Source of the DNA: Plumapathes pennacea
Taxonomy: Eukaryota > Cnidaria > Anthozoa > Antipatharia > Myriopathidae
Direction: 5' to 3'
Assembly: GCA_964036295.1 (NCBI GenBank)
Contig: OZ038462.1
Coordinates: 40,281,680-40,345,679, forward strand
Length of the DNA: 64,000 nt
The notes under the pieces are model-generated. The model made no database searches, was not told the DNA's origin, and worked only from the letters and a program-made list of their open reading frames with translations. Below are positions 1 through 12,371 of the stretch, piece by piece; position 1 is the first letter of the stretch, and the number at the start of each line of letters is the position of its first letter. Made by a program: the position numbers and the translations under genes.

Positions 1-265
1 CATCCAGTCATAACTTGTATACTTAATTTGCAAATCATGTATTATATAATACAGTGCTCCCTATATGTTGCCAAGTTCTCTGAAAGAATCACTACTATGT
101 GTCCAAAATCCTTCGAGACGTTTTCTGTCTCCCAATGAGCGTAAAATAAAATACCCAGCACAACAACACGACCAATATTCAGTTATGGGCATAGTAGCTA
201 AGACTAACTTTAGAAAACAGTATTTTTCACCTTTTTCAGTATTCGGAACTGGCAAACGCCGTTAA

Positions 266-1390
266 TCAGCGTGCATCATTTATCCGATATCTTTTGGTTT
301 TGCTAAGTGTCCAGCTTTTCGTCTTATTGTTCCCACTTTCTTGCTCCATCGCATACCCTCCGTTACAGATACAAATGCCCTTGAACGCACCCCGGAAATC
401 TTTGCTCATTGCCCAGAGGATCACGGGGTTGACAATGTGCTTAATGTAGTAAATGGCCAAAAGAGACACATCTGCGAACCAGAATGACAGACTGCCTACA
501 AACTGTGGCGGTGAAAATTCCTTCATCAGCATGATTACACCTCGGGGGAGGTAACAGATCTGGAACAAAACCATGCAGAGAACAAGCATCTTCACCAAGC
601 GTTTCTTCTGGGCGGCCCTTAGGCGAAAGTTTTTTCTCTGTAACTCGTTGTCATCGAATGATTGACTTCGCACCTGGATCTCGTCTTTTCTTTGCAAAAC
701 ATTTATAATCCTGGTGTAGGCCGTACCTTGGATGACCAGTGGAGTGAGTATGAAAAAGACCACCAGGTACATCTCGTAAGAGATACGGTACACCGGTTCG
801 GTCGGAAACACCGGGTTGCAAGTAGAATAAGCTGGGAACCGCTCGTACTTGAGGTAAACGATTTCTGGAACGGCACATGCCCCGTAGCACCCGACCCAGG
901 TCAACACGATGGCCAACTTCACCTTGGCTCGTGACAGTCTTGCCTTGAACGGTGCAACAATGGCGCGGTGACGCTCCAAGGCAATAACTGTGTGAGTGAC
1001 AACCGACACACACACGAAAACGTCCTGAAGGGGATACACAGCGAAGCACAGAACCCTCCCGAATGGCCATCCGTAGAAGACTTCGATGATCCTGAGAGGC
1101 GCGGCTATTAGGCATACACACAGGTCTGCCACTGAAATGTTTCCGATCAAGAAGTTGCATGGTGTTCTCATGTCCCGCCAACGGGCCAGAGTGGATACCA
1201 CAAGCGCATTTCCTATCACGCCGCTGGCGATGATGAAGGAGAAGAAAGCCGAGTTGATAATGATCAGTATATTATACATGCTATCCCACTGGGAATCTGG
1301 AAGGGCTGTGGCATTTTGAAACGCAACAGTCGCATTTTCCGGCCTGGCATTGACGCTGCTTATTGGGAGAGTGCTCAAGGTGCTATTCAT
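266..1390 (-). CDS. Rhodopsin-class (class A) G protein-coupled receptor, intron-less
   Basis: A single open frame of 374 codons encodes a seven-pass receptor that would sit in the plasma membrane and couple an unknown ligand to G proteins. Three N-glycosylation sequons (Asn2, Asn19, Asn26) precede TM1. TM1 carries GN, TM2 carries the NISVADL core, and a Cys before TM3 (VLCFAV) with a Cys in the second outer loop (STCNP) can form the class A disulfide. TM3 ends in ERH where DRY is usual, TM6 has CYLP where CWxP is usual, and TM7 has NPVIL where NPxxY is usual. The third inner loop and tail are basic. Best general match is the neuropeptide/amine-like receptors that are numerous and often intron-less in cnidarians; the ligand cannot be named. 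ATG at 1390 is the first in frame and gives a sensible outer N-terminus. Confidence 0.9.
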   Translation of the reverse strand: MNSTLSTLPISSVNARPENATVAFQNATALPDSQWDSMYNILIIINSAFFSFIIASGVIGNALVVSTLARWRDMRTPCNFLIGNISVADLCVCLIAAPLRIIEVFYGWPFGRVLCFAVYPLQDVFVCVSVVTHTVIALERHRAIVAPFKARLSRAKVKLAIVLTWVGCYGACAVPEIVYLKYERFPAYSTCNPVFPTEPVYRISYEMYLVVFFILTPLVIQGTAYTRIINVLQRKDEIQVRSQSFDDNELQRKNFRLRAAQKKRLVKMLVLCMVLFQICYLPRGVIMLMKEFSPPQFVGSLSFWFADVSLLAIYYIKHIVNPVILWAMSKDFRGAFKGICICNGGYAMEQESGNNKTKSWTLSKTKRYRINDAR

Positions 1391-2023
1391 TGTTTTCTTG
1401 TACTACTGGAAAGGAAATTCGTGCACCTTCGTTCCGCTTGAATATATAGACTGATGTTCTGACAGCTTCGCCCTTTATAAAAGGTTAATGTTTGTACACG
1501 ATCTTTTTAATTAAACGTCTCAGGACTGACAAGTATTCGAAAATTAAAACCAAAAATTATCATCAGTATAAAAGATTATCCGGGGGTATATTTATAAGAA
1601 GTGCAGTGTCTTTAATTGCATCCGTATCACTATGTGTGTTCGAATGAGTTTCCGTTTTGCAATTTTGAATAGAACGGATTCAGAAGCCTTTTTTCAGTAA
1701 ATTGTAATTCTTGGTGTCGGCGATAAAAGTTTCCTGTTTGCCAATTTCGCTTAAAGAAAAGAAAACAATATTATGAGCAATATAGCTGAATCATCTGCCC
1801 GGTCTTTGGATTTAGCTTAGTAATTTAATTAAGTAGATTGAATCGATAATACTTCCTTGGGGAAAATCATTGTAATTTCAGGTTTGTCGTGAAATGACAA
1901 TATTCCTTCCTTGCCCCTGCAAGAATACTAATTGTGACTCCAAGTACTAATTCCACAGAAATAAATAATTGTACAAGCACATTTATTTATAAAGAATGTC
2001 AGTTTTCCCCACCGAACCGAATA

Positions 2024-2204
2024 CAGTAAAACCTCGACATAACAAAGGCCATTGGGACTAGGAAAATAGGTTCGTTATAAAGGGGTGGTTCCTCTTCCAT
2101 ACGTTTTACTCCATAACTGGGCTGCAACGGGCTGAAGAATATCGTTCGTTATATCGAGGTTTTACAGAGATTATACAGAGGTTCTTTCTATCGAGGTTTC
2201 ACTG
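2024..2204. repeat. Small inverted-repeat element (MITE-like)
   Basis: The left end CAGTAAAACCTCGA at 2024 is mirrored by TCGAGGTTTCACTG ending at 2204, with further copies of the CGAGGTTTTAC motif inside. Ends of the form CAGT..CCTCGA are typical of pogo/Tigger-like miniature elements. The left flank is TA but the right flank is TT, so the target duplication is not clean. It encodes nothing. Confidence 0.5.
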
Positions 2205-2502
2205 TTAGATAAGTGGAAGTAAGAGAGTCGAAAGCCGTTATGAAAATCGAGACAGATCTATCGGAACATACCCAGATGTGCTGTCTGAGACACGGTAACC
2301 GAATAAACCACAGAATTTAAAACGGCAGAGATATAATGACTTGTGCCTCACCGCTGAAGTACACTGTCTATTTTTTATTAGCGAATTCTTGAAAAGTGCT
2401 GCAGAAACACCTGTTAATAAACAGCTAAAAGCACCACAAACAACTGGATACCGTGTGATAAAATAATTACAGGAGCAGGTGTAGCAAAACACTAAAAGAG
2501 TG

Positions 2503-2810
2503 AGGCCCTGTCCACATTAGTTCGTTTTCGTTTATATTTTCTGTTTTCGAAAATTTCTCCGTCTGCACTATATCGTTTTTGAAATCGCTTTTGTTGTCCA
2601 GGCTAAAACGCAAAAGTGAGTCGAATACACTGAATACAAAAGATCACGGCCGCTCATCTCTTCAATTTTCGCCGACCACATGACAAAAAAAACACATTCT
2701 GGAGGGCGTTTTTGTGACCAAAAATGCCGGTTTAGTGTAAACGAAAGGCCTAAACGGGAAGAAAAGGTTGTGTTTTCAAACGAAAATGGACTCTTTTGTG
2801 GACGGGGCCT
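2503..2810. repeat. Small inverted-repeat element (MITE-like)
   Basis: The ends AGGCCCTGTCCACA (2503) and TGTGGACGGGGCCT (ending 2810) are near-perfect inverted copies around a 308-bp body rich in CGTTTTCG-type motifs. No transposase is encoded and no target-site duplication is obvious. Family not assigned. Confidence 0.5.
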
Positions 2811-3361
2811 AAATCTAAGCGCCAACGTTGTTTCTCAGCAACCACTCGCGCGGAACTGGGGCCGTATTCATTAACTTGCGTCAGTAATAAGATGCACCGG
2901 CTCAGTCCAAGAGGTGTACTCCAAAACCCAAGATATGGCTAACAACATATGTGTACTAATTGTTATGTGTAAAGCCAAGAGAGTATGAGGTAAGAGAACA
3001 TATCTCACAATAATTATTTGAAATATATTTTTAGCGCAGGAGCTATTTTTGTGTTGAGCCAGGCCCAGGGCCCCGAGCGCCCAGATCTGACTCTCGAACT
3101 CTTGCACTGACACACCTGTAGGTAATATGAATGTTAGTGAAAAACTCAAAGGCTTTTTTGGAAAATGAATACATAAAGCTTGTGCCGAAGCATGAAAGAG
3201 GTCCAGAAATTATTAAGGCAGTTCGAGCGTCGTTATCAGCTAAGCATGGAAAAGAAAATTTGCGAATTAAAGCAAAAGCTGGCGGGAAACGATAATACGC
3301 TCTGACAAACTAGCAAAACAACTATTTGTAGCTTGGGCCTTGAAGTTCAGTGTGAAATTTA

Positions 3362-3598
3362 ATCGGTCGTCGTCAGCACTTCTTTCCTGTTTATAACCGC
3401 CTCCGACTGCAAAGACTACAGCGAGTGCGTTGGACCATTTAATAGAGTTAAAGTTCTGATTTCACCTGAAGGCTCCTACGAACTGAAGGTAAACTTTGCA
3501 GATCGTCAGTTGACTGCAAAGGGAGTTCTCAAGGATGTTGAAAAACTGCGCCAATTGTTTGAACAAATCCTGAGAACACTTCATTACGCATATATCTA
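3362..3598 (+). other. Open frame without start codon, unknown remnant
   Basis: About 79 codons are open and end in a stop, including the run KDYSECVGPFNRVKVLIS. There is no in-frame ATG near the start and no clear splice acceptor. The composition is protein-like, so this may be a decayed exon or transposon piece. I do not recognise a family. Confidence 0.2.
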
Positions 3599-4632
3599 GG
3601 GCTTACGCGTGACCCGAAGTACAGGAATCAGCAGGCAAAGCTTGGTTATCAGTCCAAAAACTTGCTTTTTCAAGACTTGTCATTCGTTATCATCAATGTG
3701 CGGTGTGGCACACACCAAAGAATAACAGTCTCGTCAAACCCGAGCTCATTGATTGCTGCGGAAATTGCAAAGTAAAATTCTCGGCAACTTGACGTTATCA
3801 TTCAGAACGTCTAGATGACCCGCGCCCCAACGCGTCAACCCGTCGCGGTAAAAAGAGTGAGAACCGAATAAACATCTTAAGCCCTGAAAGCAGGAAAGTC
3901 CGTCTCAAAAACATTAAAGGAGAGATAAAGTATTACAAGAAAATTGCGCGCAGATATGCGGCTTCCTTTCAAGGCGGGTAGCTCTGGTCAACTCTGAAAA
4001 TATGACAAAGATTAGGCACCTGAAGGGTACATGTGTCTACTGCACTGTATTTTTTTGTACGAAGAATGTAATTGAATGCATTTTAGCTCCCACCTAAGAG
4101 TAAAACATGATATCTAGTAAATATCGGCTTGTCTAGGATGATAACGAAGTGCTGATATATCGCACGTCGATCTCGCGGAGGGAGGTAAAGCGGAGTAAGG
4201 CCCCTCTTGCACTTTAACAAAAGTAATGTCTGTATTAATTATTACAAACTTTTAAATGTGAAGCCCACTTTGTGGCCCACGAATATTTTGTAAGTTGATC
4301 CCAAACTTCCAAGAAGCCGACGTCGTTTTCTGGGTGCTCAGTTATCATTAGCTATCTAGTCGGCCCCAAGCCCCGAAAACGTGATAAACCGTGCTACACC
4401 AGTTCTATACAATGTTCGTTTTGAGAAAAACAAATTTCAATGGTTAAAGTTCGATAGGCTTGGTCATGACTAAAAGGAGGATCAATATCGCTATCTGGAC
4501 ACAGACTCTTAGTTATATGAGAGCATTAAAACATACAAGAGATAGACACTCCTTTATAGTTAACAACACCTTTAATCCCATCATCTTAAAGAACTGATAG
4601 TCTGAACAGTTTGAAACCAAGAAAGAGATTAC

Positions 4633-4719
4633 CTGCCATTTTTCCAATCCTGAGTTTAAAATAAGAGTGCTTTGAAAACAGACGTTTTCGGCTCTGATTA
4701 CTCTTGAATCTGGTAACAT
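4633..4719 (-). other. Candidate extra 3' exon downstream of the astacin
   Basis: On the minus strand, acceptor CCTCAG precedes 29 open codons (MLPDSRVIRAENVCFQSTLI...) that end CAG followed by GTAATC. It is phase 0 at both ends and would fit the alternative astacin donor at 4924. No domain is recognisable and the reading may be chance. Confidence 0.2.
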
Positions 4720-4875
4720 CTGAGGCTTAATGGCGGTTAAAATGACAAGCGTAAAGTTTAAATGAATGATATTTCAAGGCAAAAGAAAGCTGTTACCTGC
4801 AAAGGGAAGACATCTTTTAATTTCAAAAAATGTCGGTCACATTTTCCACCTGATTACAGCCCATGGTTTATTATA

Positions 4876-7800
4876 TTAATCATATTTCAGTTGGTCAATT
4901 TTATCTTGAAGTGCGTCATTTACCGGGCAGTTATAGAAATTGTTGATTTGTTCCACGTCTCTCTTGCTGAACATCACCCGCTGACCAAATTGCCTTTGAT
5001 TATCCTCCAAGGATTCTATAGTGTCTTCGCCGTTCTTGCTAAAGGCCTTGTTGTTGTAGTGTAACACTGACTGTTAATATAAACAAACAGACTAAATTTT
5101 ATTGTCAAGACAACCACAAACGTGCGGGGTGAAAATTATTATCAATATATCTACCTTGTGGCATGAAATTTACGCGGGAGTTTATTTTCGGGAATTTCGT
5201 GGATTTTCCGACGATTCGCGAAAATTAAATTCCGCGAAAAAAAAAAAAAAAAAACGCGTTTTTTCCATATGTTTATTAAATTTGTCCAGCTCTAAATGTT
5301 ACGTATTTTCCAGGCCAACCACCTACCGTGTACTATACCTTTTGAGTTGTAATGGACGATTTATGACATTTTGTAAATTAGAGATTAATAAAAAAAGATG
5401 TTAAGAAACAGTACCGGACAGAAACTTGCCTGAGATCCGCGAAAAATTGTTCCCAACGGTAAAGTCTGAAATTCAAATTCGCGAAAATTTCTTCCCGCGA
5501 AGCGCAAAAAATTCGCGAAATTAACCTCCCGCGAAAGTTTCATGCCACCGCTCCATTAATCTATCTATCCACCCACCCATCTATTATTATGTTAGCTATC
5601 AACCAATAAAAAAAAATGACTGTCTATTAATTATCTGCCTATTTATCTTATCAACCTCTACGAAAAATCTGCCTCAGGACAATCTTGAACATCCGAAACG
5701 ATCAATGTTTGGCTTTTCAGGCAAAAAAAAATAATTCTGAGAATCATCCCTTGTACCCCTAAAGCTTTTTATAACTCCGATCAAGTGAAGTACGTCGAGA
5801 CACAAACATTTTATTGGACAAGCTAAAGCCCAAAATTCGCTGAGACAACTTTCTGTACGCAACTACAAAATACATCTGAGTTTAGAATCGTGACTCAATC
5901 AGTTTTGCACAGTCAGGCAATCTTCGACACCGATTGTTTTTTTATTTTTACTTTTATTTTATTTTATTTCAACAGAAGCAGCAATTGCTCCAGCCAACGC
6001 GGCATCCTAATCAACTATACGTGTGTGTGGTTTTCTACTTTATATAAATGACGTTTCTTCGAGTGTAACCAACTTAAAATTGAAAGCGAGAGTCGCTTGT
6101 TTACTCTTTCGAAGCCAAGTAAATATATTTTTATTATGCAGAAATGTCTAATTCACACGGTTTAAAATAACGAAGATCTCTCTCTGCAATAGCAAAATAT
6201 CCGGGCCGTTTACATCAACATCTTGTTCACTTTCATCGGTGAACACGAGACAAACATTAGAGTTCGGGATGGTGACCCGTTTGGAGTCTCCAAAAAGCGC
6301 GATACTACAGCATTAGAGTCGTGATTATTACCCTCGCAGAGCTCGGGGACAAAATTAAGTAATTGCACAGTACTCACATCAAAATCATAACCCACGTCCA
6401 GATCGCTAACCATATAGCCGGGATACCTGTCAAAGTTATGGATCATTGCTGTTGGAACAAAAATTGGCAGATCAATAATAAAAATCACATTGCTAATCAT
6501 CTGCGAATGTTTTAGTGACATGATCTGAATGATCAAGGCTCGTACAAGGCTTGTATAGTCTTACTTTAGTTTCGATTGTCGATTGGGTATTTTTATTATC
6601 TTTTATCGCAGTGGATACCACTATTACCTGGTTTGATATTTTCTTCAAGTACTTTGATGTATTTATTCCGGTCTGGTCGCGACTGCTCGTGAATGAAGCC
6701 CAAGACGTGCATTATCTCGTGCAGCGAGGTGCCTTTTCTCTCACAACCGTCACCAATCGAAACGTTCTGTGCGCCACCTGTACGACCTACGTTGGAATAG
6801 CACCTGAAAAAAAGAAACAAAGGTGGAAACATTTACCAAAACAATACACAAATTGTGCCAATACCCGGTTGTTACTAAAACAAGAAATGGGGACTAGGGA
6901 ATGAGATCAAATAACCCGACAGCCCTATGTCGCTTTGGGTTAGGTTTAGGGTTAGTTTTAGTTTTAGATTATGGTTAGGATTAGCTGTTTTGATGTCTAA
7001 TCATAAACCTAACCCTAAACCTAATTCTAAAACTAACCCTAGGAAATATAGCTCTGTCGGCCTTTTTGATCTCATTTCCTTCCCCCCGTTCCCCGTTTTA
7101 GTAACATCCCAAATTGTGCCAATCCCCCACCAAAAAACACGCTCTAACCACTACCATGCACGAAGCACGAGATTTTAAATTAACTTCTCAATAGAATGTA
7201 TGCAACTTAAGAAATTTTGTCCCTAGAGTTGGAGACTGGATCAAACACTCGAACCAGTTTGACAGTGTATCCAATCCAGTCCACCAGACCAAATGCGATA
7301 CGCTGGTTTGCTAACAAATGGAAATATTACTGATTTTGAGAAATTATGCGTTTTAAATAGCTCCGTAACCTGTCATATATTTCTTTCAAATAAAGGTCCG
7401 TTTAGTGTGTTAGAATAAGGTTCCAACATGTAGAAAACACGTGTAATATCTCATTACCCAAGTGTACTCCCTACAAATACAATAAAAAGACGAGGAATCT
7501 TGCATGTGCAAAGATAATTACGAGTAAATCTAGTGCAACAGAAAATACTCTACTCACTGAGATTTGTTGCTAATAAAACGTATGTAGTCAACGTCGCTTG
7601 CTCTCTTTTCGCGTAGTCTGATGCAGGTATAATCGTGGAAATCCCTGATGGCCTCTTCCATAATATCCCTTTTCAAAGTTCCACCTATAGAAGGAACGTC
7701 GTAAGAAGTAATTACAATGGACATGTGCTCTCTAATAGCACTTTTTGTACTTACCGCGTCTGGCAACTAAAATCTCTCAATCTCATAATCGTCACGAAAA

Positions 7801-9134
7801 GCCACGACACTGAAAGCGTGCGAGAGTCCGACATTTAGTGCTTTGGTTTCTTCGCCAGTAAGACGTTTGAGCCGATGAGTCTGTCATATCTGTTCATCTA
7901 CTCTGGTATTTCAGCCATTAACCATTTGATATTGTACAGCAAAGAATCCGAATGATATTGTCACTTTTTTAAATGGATTGGTTTGCGTACAATTATGTGA
8001 GAACTGAACTTCGTTCTTTTCTTGGTTTCTTCAGAAAATCAATTGTTTTCCACGAGATCTACGGTTTTAACATGCTTAAAGTATCAACGAAATGTTGATA
8101 ACTAGTAAAACAATAAAACCTTACCTTAATACATTCAGGGAAAACCCACTAGTATTACATTCTCGCGTTGATATATATTCATAATAAATGCGGTATACTC
8201 ACTTGGTATATCATCTGTGAAAACATAGGGCACAACGCCACCTGGCCACTTAACATCTTCTATGATGACCGCATCTCGTTTGTTCTTGTCCCCCGCGACC
8301 CAGCCTCGTAGTCTTGCGTCCATCACAATGTCCTCTTCAAACAATTCTGAGAGGAAAAAAAACAACGGCCTAAGGGTTACTTCATTAAGAAAAATAGTAT
8401 TAAAGTTCAAAAGGCACTTTGCAGCATTTGGAATGAAGGTTAAGGAGTAGGATCGAAAGAGGTTACAGTTGTCCGAATCCCACATTCAAATGAACATGCT
8501 CCCAGTATTCAAGAGGAAAATGTCACGATTGGTGCAGAGAGAGTAGATAGTTCAATTAGCTTCCATCTGAGCAAAGTATTAGAAACCCACGTTCTCCATA
8601 CTGCATGTAGATATATGTCCGGTGAGAGACTGAGAGAGCTCTTGGGAGTGAAAGGGAACAATCGAAATGCCATTTATGGGGTTTTAAGACTGCATTTTAA
8701 TTAGTCTTAGTCCTGATAGGAAGTGTTATCCATTTCATAGTTTACGTCGTTTTCGAGAGTATGTTAAATGTGGTTTCGTCGTTAAAACACCTGTGTGTTG
8801 TAAAACAATTTATATCACTTCAATCAGCATTTTACGTTTCTTGGAATAAAAATACCTCCAACACCAGGAATATCTTTGGTGGCTTTCATGTTTTCCTGCT
8901 TCATCATTTCTTCTTCTCTTTTTAATGCGAGGTCATCAGGGGATAATCCTCTTGTATCTGATGCCACTACAGGTGAAGGTCACGAGATTAACAATAACAC
9001 CAAAAATGCAATGAACACGGTACGTGTTGATTGGGGGAGGGTAAACGAAGGTGGGGGGCCAGAAGTTCCTCATAAAAATATACCAGCCTACGTTTTCAGG
9101 ATTTTTCCAAACTGAGGTAAATACTACAAGATAG

Positions 9135-9178
<44 letters not shown>

Positions 9179-12100
9179 AAATGGCAATTTCACGTTATTG
9201 CTCTGTTTCTGTGCCTTCTTTGCTAATGGTTTGTTTGTTGATTTTTTGTTCTCGTAAATTGTCATCTGACCGCTCACCCTCTGTATCTTGGGCGTCACCT
9301 TCAGTTTGAAACACATCATAGAAGCCTTTGTCCGCCTCTGCGTCTTGATATTCTTCTGCAGATGCCATATTAACAAAACCAAGCAAAGTAAGAACACTGT
9401 GTTGCTATTTTGGCAAAAGTTAGTTTCATTACAGTTTCACGGAAAGATATTCATCCCACAAGGAATACACTTTGTCTATTGATACATTTATAACATAAAC
9501 TAAGTATTCAATTACCTTTCCTCCCACTGTCCAATTTGTTTTGTTGCCTTAGTATCTGAATGAACCTTTCATCCTCTAGTTCCTGCTCCTGTTCTTCAAG
9601 AAGGCGCTGCTGTAAATCAGACATTCTCTTCTTCTCTGCACCTGTAGAGAAGTGAGAACGGTAACCGTCTTTTCTACAGATCCTGATCGAGTGATCAACT
9701 TCCGATGTTCTTTTTTGAATCTCTCACCAGGTGCACATTATTCAAAAAGAAAAAGTTGCTCGGATGAAATCTGATTGAACAATCAGTTCTCATTTCGCCA
9801 CCCAAACAATTATTTTGTAAATGCTCAGGAGAATTTACTGATGGCACTTTTTATGCTCGGCAGTATACGTGTCCAAGGTTGATTGTGTAACAATATTTAT
9901 CTCCGCGTGTGACCAAAAATCTATTTAATAAATTTCCACTGGTTTGCCGTGGTGTGGACTCTTATTTACCACGATTTACGTCATCACATGGTCAAAATGT
10001 TGTCCGCAACTAATTTTGACCATGTGATGACGTAAATCGTGGTAAATAAGAGTCCACACCACGGCAAACCAGTGGAAATTTGTTTTTTACCACAACATTT
10101 AGAAATATACAGGAAACTTCCGTTGTATTTTGCTGCAAAACGTGGCATGCTGGCGTCAGCATCGTTGTCTGGACTCTTATTTACCACGGTAAATCGACCA
10201 ATCAGAGAGCGAGAAACTAGTGTGTTGTGGTAAAAAATTATATATCGGTAATAACAAACGTTTACTGAAAATACACTGGAAGCGCTGTGGTTCTTTAAGT
10301 ATGATATGTTCAGACCATTTATGTGTTCAGTCCATGTACAATTTGTTTACGTGAAAGAAACTAGTGATGGGTAATTTCCGAGATATATACTTTAGCTTAA
10401 AATTAACCATTATACGTCAAATATGCAAGTTCTATTTATCTCGGCTCACACAAATAAAATGAGTGAGTACCGTAAAGAGAATTGATAGTTGAGCTCAAGA
10501 GATCGCCTGCCACATTCTCCTCACTGAAAAACGTAGTGCACACTTCTAGCACTGAGCGTGCGTGGGAGTACAGTCAATTTCAAGCGACACAATTTTTGTC
10601 GTGAAAATTGACCCTTCTCCACTTCCTTATGTTCTGCATGTTCTTATTCAAAGTGAGGTCGACGTGGTTATACCAAATGCTTCCGTAAAGAATGTGTTGT
10701 AGGCTATTCGTTCGAGCGCTTGCAATACTTCTAAATACAGTCTACGAACACTGGCATATAATATTGACCGTATGCTGAAAGAGGTTTGTGTTTTACCACT
10801 TCTGGCTTATAAGGATAAATGACTTGAACAACCTAGAGTGCACAATTTAATTCTGGTGGTTATTTCCGCTTCTCTCATACATGTACAAGCACATCAGTGC
10901 GGCTGAGAAATAGTACAAAATGGCAAAATTGTTCGAGCTTCGATAAACATTAACGAATAGTCTGATTATAACGGAACAGGAAAATAAACGATACAGATAT
11001 AATATTCGCCTTCCCCTTCACCTTGATTGCCACCGGTACGCACAGAGAAGTTCAAAAGGATCAACACACATGCACAAATAAACACTCCGCAAGGGAAATG
11101 ATTGTGTCAATAGAGATTCACTACGTAACCTTCTTGCTCCTGACGTACGTCATCGAAATGCAAAGTTAAAAAGATGATGGCGGAGCAATAACAGAGCCCT
11201 TTCATTTCCCTTTTGTTTCGGTGTTTACAATTACAGCTCAATCGATCGAGAGAGAGAGGACAGCATGTAGATTTATCCAACTTTCTTTACTCATTTTGAC
11301 GATCATGTACAGTGAAAAACAGCTGCCAAAAATGACAAACGGTCGATAAATAGATTTCATCAGAACCTTTACACCGCTCATTGATTTATGGCGATGTCGA
11401 GGTGTATGAACGAGTGTAGTTATCGTGTTGATTGGGAGTAAACTCTCGAACTTTCGTAAACTGAAATATTTTAGTTTGCTTATCGTGCTCAGTTTTTACG
11501 TCCGTTGTGGCCACCTTCAAAATATACGCACTCGATGAAACAGGTACTTCGTAGCATAGTGAAAAAAAATTACAGTTAATTTAAAACCTGGGCAAACACG
11601 ACAGAGCAATTAGAACTCGCACGAGAAATCACTATGATAAGAAGGATCAACCCTGAATTCGACTTTTGTTTTAAATATTAATGCAGCGGATGATTCCGTG
11701 CCGAACGACAACAAGGCGAGGCACCTGGTGTCAACATAAAGCGCGGAAAAAAAAACACACTAGCCATATTTCCTGTCTTAAACCTTTCTTTTTATCATAA
11801 GCCGAGAACCCCGAAGAATGAAAGCCAGGAAGCAGGTCGACAAAAGCTAACACAGAACACCCATCGTTCCTCGGCCTTTTCTCACGGACATTTAACTCAA
11901 AACTGCCGACTGCGGGAAAGTTTCAATCAGTTGTATGTCGGTACTTTGTCGGTTCTTTCCTGACTTTTTCTAAGATTTACTTGGTGGTTATTTAAACGCC
12001 AAAGAAAACCTCGGCACTCTTAATAATCCGAGGACTAATTTGTACTTCGCAACGAAGTATAACAATAACTTATAAATATAGTCTGTTCCAATTTTCCCCT

Positions 12101-12371
12101 TACCGGTGTACTCAGCAAAGCCATCGTCATATTCCCTGTTGTCAAAGAACTTGTGCCCTGCGAAAAAGACGAGCATACATTGAACATTAGTTCATACGTC
12201 ATTGAAGCGAAAGATCAAGATACGTTCGACTGACTCCCCAGAAAGCTCTGTTTACACACAGTACTAACCTCGAAGGTTGTTTTGCCTTGTAAAACCTGCT
12301 TCACGAGCATTAGCAACAAAAATGCTCAGAACGAAAACGAGGAACAATGTCCTCTTAAAAGCGGCGCTCAT
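4876..12371 (-). CDS. Secreted astacin-family zinc metallopeptidase, ten exons
   Basis: Exons read on the minus strand are 12371-12269, 12157-12104, 9641-9516, 9355-9278, 8966-8856, 8346-8203, 7684-7558, 6803-6628, 6448-6378 and 5070-4876; all borders are AG/GT and phases match, giving 394 residues. Exon 1 is a signal peptide (start MSAAFKRTLFLVFVLSIF). Exons 2-5 and part of 6 are a charged, Glu/Gln-rich propeptide. The protease domain starts near residue 182 after a KNKR site. The zinc motif HEIMHVLGFIH spans residues 276-286, followed by EQSRPDR. The Met-turn reads SVLHY (331-335), Leu replacing Met, with the Tyr ligand kept. The domain ends at FYNCP. AATAAA lies 3-10 bases after the stop. 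A donor-like GTAAAT after CCG (4924) leaves open a longer C-terminus, for example via a 29-codon phase-0 candidate exon at 4719-4633. Confidence 0.85.
6871..7105. repeat. Fold-back element with telomere-like core, astacin intron
   Basis: The ends GTTACTAAAAC (6871) and GTTTTAGTAAC (ending 7105) are inverted copies. The arms continue with GAATGAGATCAAA and a degenerate TTAGGG/TTTAGGG tract on one arm answered by CCTAAACCTAA on the other. The direct motif AAATTGTGCCAAT occurs just outside both ends (about 6850 and 7111). It lies in the intron between the seventh and eighth astacin exons. Confidence 0.65.
9136..9173. repeat. Poly-A tract in astacin intron
   Basis: A nearly pure run of about 38 A (poly-T on the gene strand) lies in the intron between the fourth and fifth astacin exons. 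It could be a decayed retroposon tail or simple slippage; no retroposon body is seen beside it. Confidence 0.8.
9930..10081. repeat. Perfect 69-bp inverted repeat with 14-nt loop
   Basis: Bases 9930-9998 are the exact reverse complement of 10013-10081, with no mismatch. A further partial copy of the inner sequence (GGACTCTTATTTACCACG) follows at about 10172. The unit lies in the second astacin intron. It looks like the ends of a fold-back transposon with its middle removed, or a recent palindromic duplication. Confidence 0.9.

Larger units (their letters stand above)
1391..4632. other. Intergenic, repeat-bearing, no firm gene
   Basis: This span upstream of the GPCR holds two small inverted-repeat elements (2024-2204 and 2503-2810) listed separately, AT-rich filler, and short broken frames. 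A stop-to-stop frame at about 3362-3598 and a 37-codon Lys/Glu-rich frame from 3192 are the only protein-like stretches; neither has a recognisable domain. Confidence 0.6.

Noticed and set aside
651..1181. 176-codon minus-strand frame inside the GPCR
   Set aside because: It is a shadow frame of the receptor, with no domain of its own.
9984..10233. Two opposite frames across the perfect palindrome
   Set aside because: They are mirror translations of the inverted repeat and not genes.
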